Shown in pieces: positions 23,488 through 32,636 of a stretch of 37,695 bases of DNA. The stretch covers positions 1 through 37,695 of the forward strand of contig JAGXKN010000033.1 of the NCBI GenBank assembly GCA_018335195.1, given 5' to 3'. Positions within the stretch are counted from its first letter, which is position 1; every line of letters begins with the position of its first letter. The notes beneath the pieces are model-generated. The model was not told where the DNA came from and did no database searches. It saw only the letters and a program-made list of their open reading frames with translations. The DNA is from Desulfobacterales bacterium. GTDB lineage: Bacteria; Desulfobacterota; Desulfobacteria; Desulfobacterales; Desulfosalsimonadaceae. The position numbers were made by a program, and so were the translations under genes.

Positions 23488-25086
23488 ATGGCGGAAAAAG
23501 ACTTGCACCAGGAAGGGGTTGAAATCAACGCCCCGATCACAGACGCGTTCAGGGAAATCCTGACCCCCGGGGCCGTGGATTTTGTTGCCGGCCTGGCCCG
23601 GCAATTCGAAGACCGGCGTCAAGAGGTCCTGCAAAAACGCAGGCAGTTCCAGGCAGAGATTGACAGCCGGAAGTTCCCGGATTTTTTTCCGGAAACAAAG
23701 GCGGTCCGGGACAGTGAGTGGACGGCCGCGCCCATACCGGGTGACCTGCAGGACCGGCGCGTGGAGATCACGGGTCCGGTCGACCGCAAAATGGTGATCA
23801 ATGCGCTCAATTCCGGTGCCAGCACCTTTATGGCCGATTTTGAGGACGCCCATACCCCGAGCTGGGAAAACAACATCCACGGCCAGATCAACCTTCGCGA
23901 CGCGGCCACCGGGAACATGGAATACACCAGCCCCGAGGGCAAGCAATACCGACTCGGCAGCAGGCCCGCCACCCTGATCGTGCGGCCCAGGGGGTGGCAC
24001 CTGCATGAAAAGCACATGAGAGTTGACGGCAGGCCCGTTTCCGGCGGGATATTTGATTTCGGTCTGTTTTTTTACCACAATGCGCAAAAACTGCTCGACA
24101 AGGGCAGCGGCCCGTATTTTTACCTGCCCAAGTTCGAAAGCTACCTGGAAGCCCGGCTGTGGAACGACGTTTTTGTGGCGGCCCAGAAACAGCTCGGTAT
24201 TGCCCAGGGCAGCATCAAGGCCACGGTGCTCATCGAGACCATCCTGGCTTCATTTCAGATGCACGAGATCATTTATGAACTCAGAGACCACATGGCCGGG
24301 CTCAACTGCGGTCGGTGGGATTACATTTTCAGCTTCATCAAGCGCTTCCGCAATATTCCGGAATATCTTTTCCCCGACCGCGTCCAGATCACCATGACCC
24401 GTCACTGCATGCATTCTTATTCCCTTCTTGCCATTGCCACCTGCCATCGGCGGGGGGTGCACGCCATCGGCGGCATGGCCGCCCAGATTCCGAGAAAGGA
24501 TGATGAAGCAGCCAACGCGGCGGCCATACAGAAAGTGCGCGAGGACAAGACCCGCGAGGCCACCGACGGCCATGACGGCACCTGGGTGGCTCATCCGGGG
24601 CTGGTTGCCGTGGCCAGGGAAGAATTTGACAAGCATATGCCGAATGCCAATCAGATTGACCGGCTTCGCGACGATGTCCGGGTTTCTGCACAGGACCTGC
24701 TCAAGCTGCCTGACGGCACCATCACGGAAACCGGGCTGCGCAACAATGTGAGCGTGGGCGTCCAGTACCTGGCTTCCTGGCTTTCGGGGACCGGGTGCGT
24801 GCCCATCAACCACTTAATGGAGGATGCGGCTACCGCCGAGATTTCCAGAACGCAGATATGGCAGTGGATGCATCACCCGGATGCCGAACTTGAAGACGGC
24901 CGGCCCTTGGATCTGGATCTTTTCCGGCAGATCCGGGACGAGGAGCTTGAAAACATAAAAAAGGCCGTGGGCAGTGAGCGGTATACATCCGGCAACTTTG
25001 AAAAGGCGGCCGGAATTTTGACCGAAATCATCGAAAATCCGGAGCTCGAGGAGTTTCTGACCCTGCGGGCCTACGAGCACATTTAA
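23488..25086 (+). CDS. aceB: Malate synthase A
   Basis: This 532-residue enzyme condenses glyoxylate with acetyl-CoA to malate, the second step of the glyoxylate shunt. Length equals the A-type enzyme of Escherichia coli. The A-type signatures are visible: RKMVINALNSGASTFMADFEDAHTPSW (residues about 92-118, with metal-site Glu-Asp), LIVRPRGWHLHEKHM, ATVLIETILASFQMHEIIYELRDH (catalytic and metal-site Glu), GRWDYIFSFIKRF and GGMAAQIPRKDD. It sits 24 bases ahead of isocitrate lyase in an obvious two-gene operon. GGAGG gives good translation start support. Confidence 0.96.
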   Translation: MAEKDLHQEGVEINAPITDAFREILTPGAVDFVAGLARQFEDRRQEVLQKRRQFQAEIDSRKFPDFFPETKAVRDSEWTAAPIPGDLQDRRVEITGPVDRKMVINALNSGASTFMADFEDAHTPSWENNIHGQINLRDAATGNMEYTSPEGKQYRLGSRPATLIVRPRGWHLHEKHMRVDGRPVSGGIFDFGLFFYHNAQKLLDKGSGPYFYLPKFESYLEARLWNDVFVAAQKQLGIAQGSIKATVLIETILASFQMHEIIYELRDHMAGLNCGRWDYIFSFIKRFRNIPEYLFPDRVQITMTRHCMHSYSLLAIATCHRRGVHAIGGMAAQIPRKDDEAANAAAIQKVREDKTREATDGHDGTWVAHPGLVAVAREEFDKHMPNANQIDRLRDDVRVSAQDLLKLPDGTITETGLRNNVSVGVQYLASWLSGTGCVPINHLMEDAATAEISRTQIWQWMHHPDAELEDGRPLDLDLFRQIRDEELENIKKAVGSERYTSGNFEKAAGILTEIIENPELEEFLTLRAYEHI

Positions 25087-25110
25087 ACCGAGAAAAATAG
25101 GAAGGCAGCC

Positions 25111-26463
25111 ATGATTAAAACCGTCAGTGAACAGGCTGTTGAGCTGGAAGAAAAAATTTCATGTCATATGATCGATAACCAGGAGATCGATGCATTGGCA
25201 CGTTCCTGGGAAACCGATCCCCGGTGGCAGGGAATTGAAAGACCTTATACAGCCTCGGATGTATTGAATTTAAGGGGTACCCTGCCGGTGGAATACACGT
25301 ACGCATCCGCCGGGGCCAAGCGCTTGTGGCGGCTGCTCAATTCAGAAGATTTCGTTCCCGCCCTGGGCGCCCTGACAGGCAACCAGGCCGTGCAGCAGGT
25401 GGAGGCCGGCCTGAAGGCCATTTATTTAAGCGGATGGCAGGTGGCCGCGGATAACAACGTTGCCGGGGAGATGTACCCGGATCAGAGCCTGTATCCGGCC
25501 AACAGCGTGCCCAACGTGGTGCGGCGGATCAATAACGCGCTCAAGCGCGCCGACCAGATCCAGGTGCTGGATTGCCGGCAGGGCGGGCCGTACTGGTTTG
25601 CGCCCATCATTGCTGATGCGGAAGCCGGCTTCGGCGGGCCGCTAAACGCATTCGAGCTGATGAAATTCATGATCGATGCCGGGGCCGCGGGCGTTCATTT
25701 CGAGGACCAACTGGCCTCGGCCAAAAAATGCGGCCATCTTGGCGGAAAGGTGCTGGTGCCCACCCGGGAGTTTATCACCAAGCTGATCTCCGCCCGTCTG
25801 TCCGCGGATATCTGCGGGGTGCCCGCGATCCTGATTGCCCGTACGGACGCGGACGCCGCCAGGCTGCTGACCAGCGACATCGACGAGCGCGACCACCCGT
25901 TTATCATCGGCAATGAACGCTCTGACGAGGGATATCACTGGATTCAGCCGGGCGTGGAATCTGCCATTGCGCGGGGGCTTGCCTATGCCCCGTATGCGGA
26001 CATGGTCTGGTGCGAGACCTCGGTGCCGGACCTGGAGCAGGCCAGGCGGTTTGCCGAGGGCATCCGTGAACATTATCCGGAGAAACTGCTGTGCTATAAC
26101 TGCTCGCCTTCGTTTAACTGGCAGGCCAATCTCGATGATGCGGCCCTGGCCAGATTTCAGCGGGAATTGGGGGCCATGGGATACAAGTTCCAGTTCGTCA
26201 CACTGGCCGGGTTTCACACCCTGAACCTGGGAATGTTCGAGCTGGCCAGAAGCTACCGGGACGAGGGAATGGCGGCCTACTCGCGCTTCCAGCAGGAGGA
26301 ATTCAAGTATGGAAAACAAGACGGTTACATGGCCACTACACACCAGAAATTCGTGGGTACCGGTTATTTTGACCGGGTCATGACAACCATTACCAGCGGC
26401 AAGGGCTCTACCGGAGCCATGGCCGATTCCACAGAAACGGCCCAGTTTAAATCCGAGTCATAG
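25111..26463 (+). CDS. aceA: Isocitrate lyase
   Basis: The 450-residue enzyme cleaves isocitrate to glyoxylate and succinate. It contains [22 protein letters not shown], the active-site signature with the catalytic Cys, plus [40 protein letters not shown] (metal-site region), [11 protein letters not shown] and [15 protein letters not shown], all characteristic of bacterial isocitrate lyase. Length is slightly above the 434 residues of Escherichia coli. Together with the upstream malate synthase it permits net carbon gain from acetate or fatty acids while bypassing the decarboxylating steps of the citrate cycle. No kinase/phosphatase for isocitrate dehydrogenase lies nearby. Confidence 0.97.
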   Translation: MIKTVSEQAVELEEKISCHMIDNQEIDALARSWETDPRWQGIERPYTASDVLNLRGTLPVEYTYASAGAKRLWRLLNSEDFVPALGALTGNQAVQQVEAGLKAIYLSGWQVAADNNVAGEMYPDQSLYPANSVPNVVRRINNALKRADQIQVLDCRQGGPYWFAPIIADAEAGFGGPLNAFELMKFMIDAGAAGVHFEDQLASAKKCGHLGGKVLVPTREFITKLISARLSADICGVPAILIARTDADAARLLTSDIDERDHPFIIGNERSDEGYHWIQPGVESAIARGLAYAPYADMVWCETSVPDLEQARRFAEGIREHYPEKLLCYNCSPSFNWQANLDDAALARFQRELGAMGYKFQFVTLAGFHTLNLGMFELARSYRDEGMAAYSRFQQEEFKYGKQDGYMATTHQKFVGTGYFDRVMTTITSGKGSTGAMADSTETAQFKSES

Positions 26464-26468
26464 AGCTG

Positions 26469-26487
26469 CCGCAGGTAAGCGGTTTTT
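26469..26487 (+). terminator. Short hairpin with T-tract after aceA
   Basis: CCGC and GCGG form a four-base stem around AGGTAA, directly followed by TTTTT, a few bases after the isocitrate lyase stop. The stem is short, so this is a weak candidate. Confidence 0.3.
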
Positions 26488-26497
26488 CCTTAATTGT

Positions 26498-26526
26498 TTG
26501 ACTTTGCCAAAACCCCCGGTTACCTT
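26498..26526 (+). promoter_or_regulatory. Possible promoter of the act-cco gene run
   Basis: TTGACT and TACCTT are separated by 17 bases about 80 bases before the actB start. The -35 is good and the -10 is poor, so an activator would be expected. No clear FNR or Crp box was seen next to it. Confidence 0.3.
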
Positions 26527-26603
26527 TTTCGGGGAAAAGAGAAAAGATCAAGCCCTTTGACCAGATCATCGGTTAACCCGTTTGCCCAGGAGCACGTCGC
26601 CGA

Positions 26604-29549
26604 ATGGACCGCCGAACTTTCCTGAAACTTGCGGGCATGGGAAGCCTGACTTTTGCTTCCGCGTGCACCCTGGAAAGCGAGAAAAAGCTTTATTCCCTGG
26701 TCAAAAACCAGGATGACATGGTTTCGGGAAAGGCCAATTGGTATGCCGCCACCTGCCGCCGGTGTCCGGCTGGCTGCGGGGTTTTGGCCAAAAACCGGGA
26801 GGGGCGGGTCATCAAGCTCGAGGGCAACCCGCTGCACCCGGTAAACCGGGGAAAACTCTGCATCCGCGGTCAGTCCGGGCTGCAGGCGGTCTATCACCCG
26901 GACCGGCTCAAAAGGCCGCGGATCAAACAAGACGGCCGGTGGCAGGCCCTTTCATTTGAAGAAGCAATCGCCCGGCTTGCCGAAAAGACCCGGAGCGCGG
27001 CGGCTCGCGGGAAAAACCGCGTCCGGATGCTCACCTGCCTGGAAGGTGATGTGTGCATGGGGCTTTTCGAAAAATCCATGGCCGCTTTAAACGGTACAGG
27101 TCCGCTGGTTTTTGAACCCTTCTCCCATGAACACCTCAGGTCGGCCAACCAAGCCGTGTTCGGCGTATCCGGCCTGCCTTCCTACCGGCTGGAAAACGCG
27201 GACTGCCTGGTCAGTTTAGGGGCGGACTTTCTCGAAACCTGGCTTTCGCCCTTGGAATACGCCCGCAGGTTCAAGGCCATGCACGCGTATGCGGACGGCA
27301 AAAAAGGCCTGTTTTTTCATGTCAGCCCGTGGCGGGGCCTGACCGGGGCCAACGCGGATGCGTGGCTTTCGTGCCGGCCGGGAGCCGAGGCGGTGATATG
27401 CCTGGGCCTGATCCGGCAGGTGCTGGCCCGAAAAGGCCCATCCGGTATTTCCGCACAGGCGGCCCGGCAAATCCGGGCTGTTTCCGAACCATATACCCGG
27501 GAAAAGGTGATTGAACTCTCCGGCATTGATCAGTCCGGCTACGATCAGATGGCGGATGCGCTTTTGCTGGCCAAAGATCCCCTGATCCTGGGTGCCGGCG
27601 CACTCGGCCGGGGTCGCGGGGATCTCCAGGCCAACATCGCGGCCAACCTGCTGAATTTCGTACTGGACCCGCAATTGGGGAAGATCGATTTTACGCGCCG
27701 GCATCGTGCGGAAAAAGCCGCCGGCCACGGCGAAATCGCCGCGTTTTTTGATCAGCTTACCGGTAACCCGCCGGATGTGCTGCTGTTGAACAACGTCAAC
27801 CCCGTATACGCCCTGCCGCCGGAAATGGAAACCAGCGGGATACTGGCCAACCAACAGATGTTTACGGTCTGTTTTTCCAATTTCATGGATGAGACCGCCC
27901 AATGTGCGGACATGGTCTTTCCGGTCAGCATGGCCCTGGAATCGTGGGACGAATACGGCGCGTATCCGGACCTGCTGTCCTTTTGCCAGCCGGCCATGAA
28001 GCCGCTTTACGGCGCTCCCCAGATCGGGGACGTTTTTTTGCGCATCGCACCGGATGGTGCTGTCGAAAATAAGGACGCCAAGCAGGAGCTGATTTCCCGG
28101 GTGCAGGAGCGCTGGGGGATTTCCGATACCGGGGCCTGGCTGCAGGCGGTCCGCGCCGGCGGGCGGTTTGACCACAAGGACGCATCGGCCGGTGCTTCCG
28201 GGCCTGCCGTGATGCCCGCATTTCAAAGCTGGTTCGAGGATCCGCCCGCGTTGATACGTTCTGAGTCCCTTTTATTTGCGGCGCTGCCGTCGGTCCGATT
28301 TTTCGACGGCAGGGATGCCCATATTCCCTGGCTTTGTGAAATTCCGGACCCGGTAACCAAGGTGGCCTGGCAGAGCCCGGTGCTGATGCATCCGGAAACC
28401 GCCCGGAAATACGGCGTTCGCACCGGGGACGTGATAAACCTCATGAACCGCAGCGGCTCGGTTTCCGCCCCGGTATATGAAACCCAAAACATCCGGCCGG
28501 GCCTGGCGGGGCTCCAGGCCGGGCAGGGGCATGCGGGACCCGGCAGATACAGCGGGGGGCGGGGGGCAAACCCGTTTTCGCTGTTTTCCCTGCAGCGGAC
28601 CGCCGATACGGAGACGGCCTTTTATGCGGCGGACACGCTGCGCCTTGAAAAGTCCGGGTCGCGGCAGAAACTGGCATCAACCGCGGGAAGCATGGACCCG
28701 CACGGCCGCAAAATCGCACTGACAGTCGCGCTTTCGGATCTGACCCGGCCGCCTGGCCCGGAAAAACAAGGCCTGGCTATGCATGATTTCCCCCTGACCC
28801 TGCCGATGCCCGAAGGATACGATGCGCACCGGGACTTTTACCCTCCGCATGGCCATGCGGATTACCGCTGGGCCATGGCGGTGGACCTGGACCGGTGCAT
28901 CGGGTGCAGCGCGTGTGCCGCGGCCTGCTATGCGGAAAACAACCTGGCGGTGGTCGGGAAGCAGGAGGTGATCAATGGCCGGGAGATGTCCTGGATGCAT
29001 ATCGAGCACTACCAGCAGATGGACCGCCCGGATCAGCCGATTTTTCTGCCCATGCTCTGCCAGCACTGTGATAATGCGCCGTGCGAATCGGTATGCCCGG
29101 TTTTCGCACCCCATCACAACAAGGAGGGGCTGAACAACCAGATTTACAACCGCTGCATCGGCACCCGGTTCTGCGCCCAGAACTGCCCGTACAAGGTGCG
29201 GCGGTTCAACTGGCATGACTGGAACTGGCCGCAGCCGCTCAACCTGCAGCTTAACCCGGACGTGACCGTTCGCAGCAAGGGAGTCATGGAGAAATGCTCC
29301 TTTTGTGTGCAGCGCATCAAGGCGGCCCATGGCAACGCAAAGGACGAAAACCGTATGATCCGGGATGGCGAGGTCAGCCCGGCCTGTGTGCAGACATGCC
29401 CCACAGGGGCTCTGGTGTTCGGCAGCCTGATGGATCCGAACAGTCGGGTATCGAAACTGGTCTCCGACCGCCGGGCCTACCAGGTGATGGGTTACTTGAA
29501 TACCAAGCCCGCGGTGATCTACCTGAAAAAGGTCGTGCATGAAATTTGA
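26604..29549 (+). CDS. actB: Alternative complex III subunit ActB: molybdopterin-oxidoreductase-like plus Fe-S domains
   Basis: The 981-residue subunit begins DRRTFLKLAGMGSLTFASAC, a Tat signal ending in a possible lipobox Cys, so the mature protein faces the periplasm. Residues about 40-690 resemble molybdopterin oxidoreductases (CRRCPAGCGVLAKNREGR, GNPLHPVNRGKLC); relatives in ACIII lack molybdenum. The C-terminal part holds ferredoxin motifs: CIGCSACAAAC near 765, CQHCDNAPCESVC near 818, CIGTRFCAQNCPYKVRRFNW near 850 (Thr in place of one Cys, as in ActB, fitting a 3Fe-4S site), CSFC near 897 and ACVQTC near 926. It relays electrons from quinol oxidation to the c-hemes. The fusion of both parts and the GTRFC motif separate it from Qrc, Psr and Nrf relatives. 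First gene of the run. Confidence 0.93.
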   Translation: MDRRTFLKLAGMGSLTFASACTLESEKKLYSLVKNQDDMVSGKANWYAATCRRCPAGCGVLAKNREGRVIKLEGNPLHPVNRGKLCIRGQSGLQAVYHPDRLKRPRIKQDGRWQALSFEEAIARLAEKTRSAAARGKNRVRMLTCLEGDVCMGLFEKSMAALNGTGPLVFEPFSHEHLRSANQAVFGVSGLPSYRLENADCLVSLGADFLETWLSPLEYARRFKAMHAYADGKKGLFFHVSPWRGLTGANADAWLSCRPGAEAVICLGLIRQVLARKGPSGISAQAARQIRAVSEPYTREKVIELSGIDQSGYDQMADALLLAKDPLILGAGALGRGRGDLQANIAANLLNFVLDPQLGKIDFTRRHRAEKAAGHGEIAAFFDQLTGNPPDVLLLNNVNPVYALPPEMETSGILANQQMFTVCFSNFMDETAQCADMVFPVSMALESWDEYGAYPDLLSFCQPAMKPLYGAPQIGDVFLRIAPDGAVENKDAKQELISRVQERWGISDTGAWLQAVRAGGRFDHKDASAGASGPAVMPAFQSWFEDPPALIRSESLLFAALPSVRFFDGRDAHIPWLCEIPDPVTKVAWQSPVLMHPETARKYGVRTGDVINLMNRSGSVSAPVYETQNIRPGLAGLQAGQGHAGPGRYSGGRGANPFSLFSLQRTADTETAFYAADTLRLEKSGSRQKLASTAGSMDPHGRKIALTVALSDLTRPPGPEKQGLAMHDFPLTLPMPEGYDAHRDFYPPHGHADYRWAMAVDLDRCIGCSACAAACYAENNLAVVGKQEVINGREMSWMHIEHYQQMDRPDQPIFLPMLCQHCDNAPCESVCPVFAPHHNKEGLNNQIYNRCIGTRFCAQNCPYKVRRFNWHDWNWPQPLNLQLNPDVTVRSKGVMEKCSFCVQRIKAAHGNAKDENRMIRDGEVSPACVQTCPTGALVFGSLMDPNSRVSKLVSDRRAYQVMGYLNTKPAVIYLKKVVHEI

Positions 29550-29570
29550 CCCGGAGTCGATCAGGTAAAC

Positions 29571-30884
29571 ATGGAAAAGCTTTCTTTTGCCGAAATTGAC
29601 AACACGGTAAACGCCACCCTGGAACCGCCGGGACGCATGTACTGGACGGTCGTGGCACTGCTGTTTTGCGGGGTGCTGGTGGGCGCGGCTTGCTGGGGCT
29701 GGCAGATCCTGGTGGGCATCGGCGCAGGCGGACAGAACAGCCCGGTCAACTGGGGGACCTATCTGATCAACTTCGTGTTCTGGGTGGGCATCGCCCATTC
29801 CGGAACCCTGATTTCAGCCATTTTGTACCTGCTGCGCGCCGGGTGGCGAAATCCCATTGCCCGGGCCGCGGAAACCATGACGGTGTTTGCCGTCTGCACG
29901 GCTGGGCTTTTCCCGTTTATCCACCTGGGCCGGGTGTGGATGGTCTACTACATGCTGCCCGTGCCCAACCAGCGCACATTGTGGCCCAATTTCCAGTCGC
30001 CGCTGATGTTTGACGTGGTGGCCATCAGCACGTACTTTATCGTGAGCGTGCTTTTCTGGTATACTGGCATGCTGCCGGATTTTGCCGTAATCCGGGACCG
30101 GGCCGCGGGTGTGCGCAAAAAGATTTTTACCGTGCTTTCCCTGGGCTGGACCGCCAGGTACGAGCAGTGGCGGCATTATTCCCGCGGATATCTGCTGTTT
30201 GCCGCCCTGGCCACCCCGCTGGTGATCTCGGTGCACAGCGTGGTCTCCTGGGACTTTGCCCTGGGCGTGGCACCGGGCTGGCACACCACCATTTTTGCGC
30301 CGTATTTCGTGGCCGGGGCCATTCATTCGGGCCTGGCCATGGTGCTGACCCTGATGATCCCCATGCGCAGGATTTTCAATGCCCAGCGCATCATCACCAT
30401 GCACGTGCTGGAAAGCGTGGCCAAGACCATCGTGTTTACGGGCCTGATCGTGGGGTTTGCCTACGGCACCGAGTATTTTATTGCCTGGTACAGCCGGAAC
30501 AGCGTGGAAATGGAAGTCTTTGCCTTACGATCCACGGGCGATTTTGCCCTGCAATACTGGATCATGGTGGTCTGTAACAGCTTGGTGCCCCTGCTGTTTT
30601 TCATCCGGCGCATCCGCACCAGCATCATATGGCTGTTTGCCATTTCCATCCTGGTCAACATCGGCATGTGGTTTGAGCGCTTCGTGATTATTATCAGCAG
30701 CGTGGCCCGGGATTTTCTGCCCCATGCCTGGGGCGATTATGCGCCCACGGGCATTGAATACGGCATCATGCTCGGCAGTTTCTGCCTGTTCTTTTTCCTG
30801 TTTTTCCTGTTTGTCAAGCATCTGCCGTCGATTTCCATGACCGAGATGAAGGAATTGCAACACCAGGCAGGTACACATGACTGA
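29571..30884 (+). CDS. actC: Alternative complex III quinol-binding subunit ActC (NrfD/PsrC family)
   Basis: The 437-residue integral membrane protein has about ten hydrophobic helices and the ActC landmarks NWGTYLINFVFWVGIAHSGTLISAILYL, AGLFPFIHLGRVWMVYY, SPLMFDVVAISTYFIVSVLFWY and HSVVSWDFALGVAPGWHTTIFAPYFVAGAIHSG (each quoted by its visible core). The family binds quinol at the periplasmic side and hands electrons to ActB. It begins 21 bases after actB and its end overlaps actD by eight bases. The Asp and His residues in the PIHL-like and HSVVSWD segments are the candidates for quinol chemistry. Confidence 0.93.
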   Translation: MEKLSFAEIDNTVNATLEPPGRMYWTVVALLFCGVLVGAACWGWQILVGIGAGGQNSPVNWGTYLINFVFWVGIAHSGTLISAILYLLRAGWRNPIARAAETMTVFAVCTAGLFPFIHLGRVWMVYYMLPVPNQRTLWPNFQSPLMFDVVAISTYFIVSVLFWYTGMLPDFAVIRDRAAGVRKKIFTVLSLGWTARYEQWRHYSRGYLLFAALATPLVISVHSVVSWDFALGVAPGWHTTIFAPYFVAGAIHSGLAMVLTLMIPMRRIFNAQRIITMHVLESVAKTIVFTGLIVGFAYGTEYFIAWYSRNSVEMEVFALRSTGDFALQYWIMVVCNSLVPLLFFIRRIRTSIIWLFAISILVNIGMWFERFVIIISSVARDFLPHAWGDYAPTGIEYGIMLGSFCLFFFLFFLFVKHLPSISMTEMKELQHQAGTHD

Positions 30885-31404
30885 TCACGATATCCATATC
30901 ACCGCGCTTTTTGCCGATGACACGCGGGCGGCAGATGCGGTCACCGCGCTGCGGCAGACCGAATGGCCCGTTGCCGACGTGCACGGGCCGATTCCGAGCC
31001 AGGCCATTTCCGATGCCCTGGGGATAAAAACAAGCGGCGTGGGGTGGTTTACCCTTGCCGGCGGGGTTTTCGGGTTTTTCCTGGGTTATTTCCTGGCCGT
31101 GTTCACCTCGGCACGCTGGGGGCTGATCGTCAGCGGCAAGCCGGTGCTGTCCTATATCCCGTTTTTTATCGTGGGCTTTGAATTCACGATCCTGTTTTCC
31201 GTGCTGGCAAACGTGCTCGGCCTGATCCTGTTGATGCGCCTTCCGGCACACCGGGATCTGCCTTGCTATCGCCCGGAATGCTCGGCAGACCGCTTCGGCG
31301 TGGTGGTGGGCTGCAGGCGGGACGAAGTACCGGAAGTGCGCCGGTTTTTAACCGAACTGGGCGGAGAAATGCCCGGACAAGCAGATACGCAGAGAGATTC
31401 ATGA
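30877..31404 (+). CDS. actD: Alternative complex III subunit ActD (DUF3341)
   Basis: The 175-residue protein has a soluble N-terminal segment (ITALFADDTRAADAVTALRQ), two hydrophobic helices (about 52-75, containing GWFTLAGGVFGFFLGYFLAV, and about 90-118, containing YIPFFIVGFEFTILFSVLAN), and a cytoplasmic tail with DRFGVVVGCRRDE. This is the DUF3341/ActD layout, an ACIII subunit without redox centres. Its ATG lies within the end of actC and its TGA overlaps the actF ATG (ATGA), so translation is coupled on both sides. Confidence 0.92.
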   Translation: MTDHDIHITALFADDTRAADAVTALRQTEWPVADVHGPIPSQAISDALGIKTSGVGWFTLAGGVFGFFLGYFLAVFTSARWGLIVSGKPVLSYIPFFIVGFEFTILFSVLANVLGLILLMRLPAHRDLPCYRPECSADRFGVVVGCRRDEVPEVRRFLTELGGEMPGQADTQRDS

Positions 31405-32633
31405 GCAACGGATCCCAATCGGTGCAGAACGCAAAAAGCAGAATCATCCCGGCGGCCCTGGGACTGGTGCTCATCGGGACGGTCGCCTTTGGGTGGAGCC
31501 TTGCCGCGGGCCGTCCGGCCGCCGCGTGGCGGGCCTACCTGGTGAATTTCCTGCTTTTTTCGGCAATCGCCCAGGGTGCGCTCGTGTTTTCGGCCATGAT
31601 GCATACCGTGCATGCAAAGTGGAGCCGCCGGCTGGAAAACTTGGCAGAATCCTTTGCCGCGTTTTTCCCGGTTTCGTTTGTCCTGTTTCTGGGGCTGTTT
31701 TTCGGCCGGGCCTACGTATTTCCCTGGATGCACCAGGATCTGCACGGCAAGGAAGTCTGGTTAAACGTGCCGTTTCTGTTTTCCAGGGACGGCATTGCGC
31801 TGCTGGTGCTCTACGGGCTGGGGTTTGCCTATTTGTACTACACGTTGTGGTTCAAGGTGGACGCCGGCAATCCCGCCACCGGGCTGCAGCATCGGCTGGC
31901 GCGCCTGTGGGCGCGGCGCCGGCCGGATCCGGAAAAATACCAACACCGCAGGTACCTCTTTGGGGTGCTCTACCTGATGGCCTTTGCCGTGGTGCTTTCC
32001 CTGATCGGATTCGACCTGGTCATGGCGGCCGAACCGCACTGGTATTCCACCCTGTTTGGCGCCTATACCTTTATCAAGGCGATTTACGTGGGATTCGGCG
32101 CGCTACTCATACTGGCGGCCTGCACGCATGCAAGCCGCGGCACCGGCTTTTTGCTCAGCCGGTCCGAATTCATTGACATGGGAAAGCTGTTTTTTGCATT
32201 CTGTCTGGCATGGGCGGATTTTTTCTACTGCCAGCTCGTGGTGATCTGGTACGGCAACATTGCCGAGGAAACCGCATACGTGATCACGCGCACCATGCTG
32301 GCCCCGTGGAATCGGGTTGCCTGGGCGGTTTTTATCGTCTGTTTCGTGGCTCCGTTTCTGATCCTGCTCAATCGCCGGATCAAGACCGTACCCTGGTTTA
32401 TGACATGTCTTTGCGGCATCGTGCTCATCGGCATGTGGCTGGAGCACTACCTGCTGCTGGGCCCGGCGCTTGCAGGTCACAACGGCTCGTCCATAGCGTT
32501 TTCCGCAGGGGATGTGCTGATTTTTCTGGGCTTTGCCGGCCTGCTGATCGCAGCGGTGACCGGCTACCTGCGGCAGTTTCCCGGCATGCTGGAGGCTGCG
32601 GCAGGTAAGGCAGAGCAAAAAGGGACGGATTAA
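31401..32633 (+). CDS. actF: Alternative complex III second quinol-binding-type subunit ActF (NrfD family)
   Basis: From the ATG at 31401 the product is 410 residues with about ten transmembrane helices, including WRAYLVNFLLFSAIAQGALVFSAMMHT, FVLFLGLFFGRAYVFPWMH and LLILAACTHASRG. It is the second NrfD-like membrane subunit of ACIII, paralogous to ActC but with divergent quinol-site residues, and may help with proton translocation. The upstream in-frame ATG at 31263 lies inside actD and is rejected because the ATGA junction with actD is the natural start. It ends three bases before actA. Confidence 0.9.
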   Translation: MSNGSQSVQNAKSRIIPAALGLVLIGTVAFGWSLAAGRPAAAWRAYLVNFLLFSAIAQGALVFSAMMHTVHAKWSRRLENLAESFAAFFPVSFVLFLGLFFGRAYVFPWMHQDLHGKEVWLNVPFLFSRDGIALLVLYGLGFAYLYYTLWFKVDAGNPATGLQHRLARLWARRRPDPEKYQHRRYLFGVLYLMAFAVVLSLIGFDLVMAAEPHWYSTLFGAYTFIKAIYVGFGALLILAACTHASRGTGFLLSRSEFIDMGKLFFAFCLAWADFFYCQLVVIWYGNIAEETAYVITRTMLAPWNRVAWAVFIVCFVAPFLILLNRRIKTVPWFMTCLCGIVLIGMWLEHYLLLGPALAGHNGSSIAFSAGDVLIFLGFAGLLIAAVTGYLRQFPGMLEAAAGKAEQKGTD

Positions 32634-32636
32634 TTC

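Noticed and set aside
26604-29549. Catalytic molybdenum enzyme (formate dehydrogenase, polysulphide reductase) or the Qrc complex
   Set aside because: MopB and Fe-S parts are fused in one chain, the GTRFC three-cysteine motif is typical of ActB, and two NrfD-like proteins, a DUF3341 protein and a pentaheme cytochrome follow; Qrc has separate subunits and a hexaheme protein.
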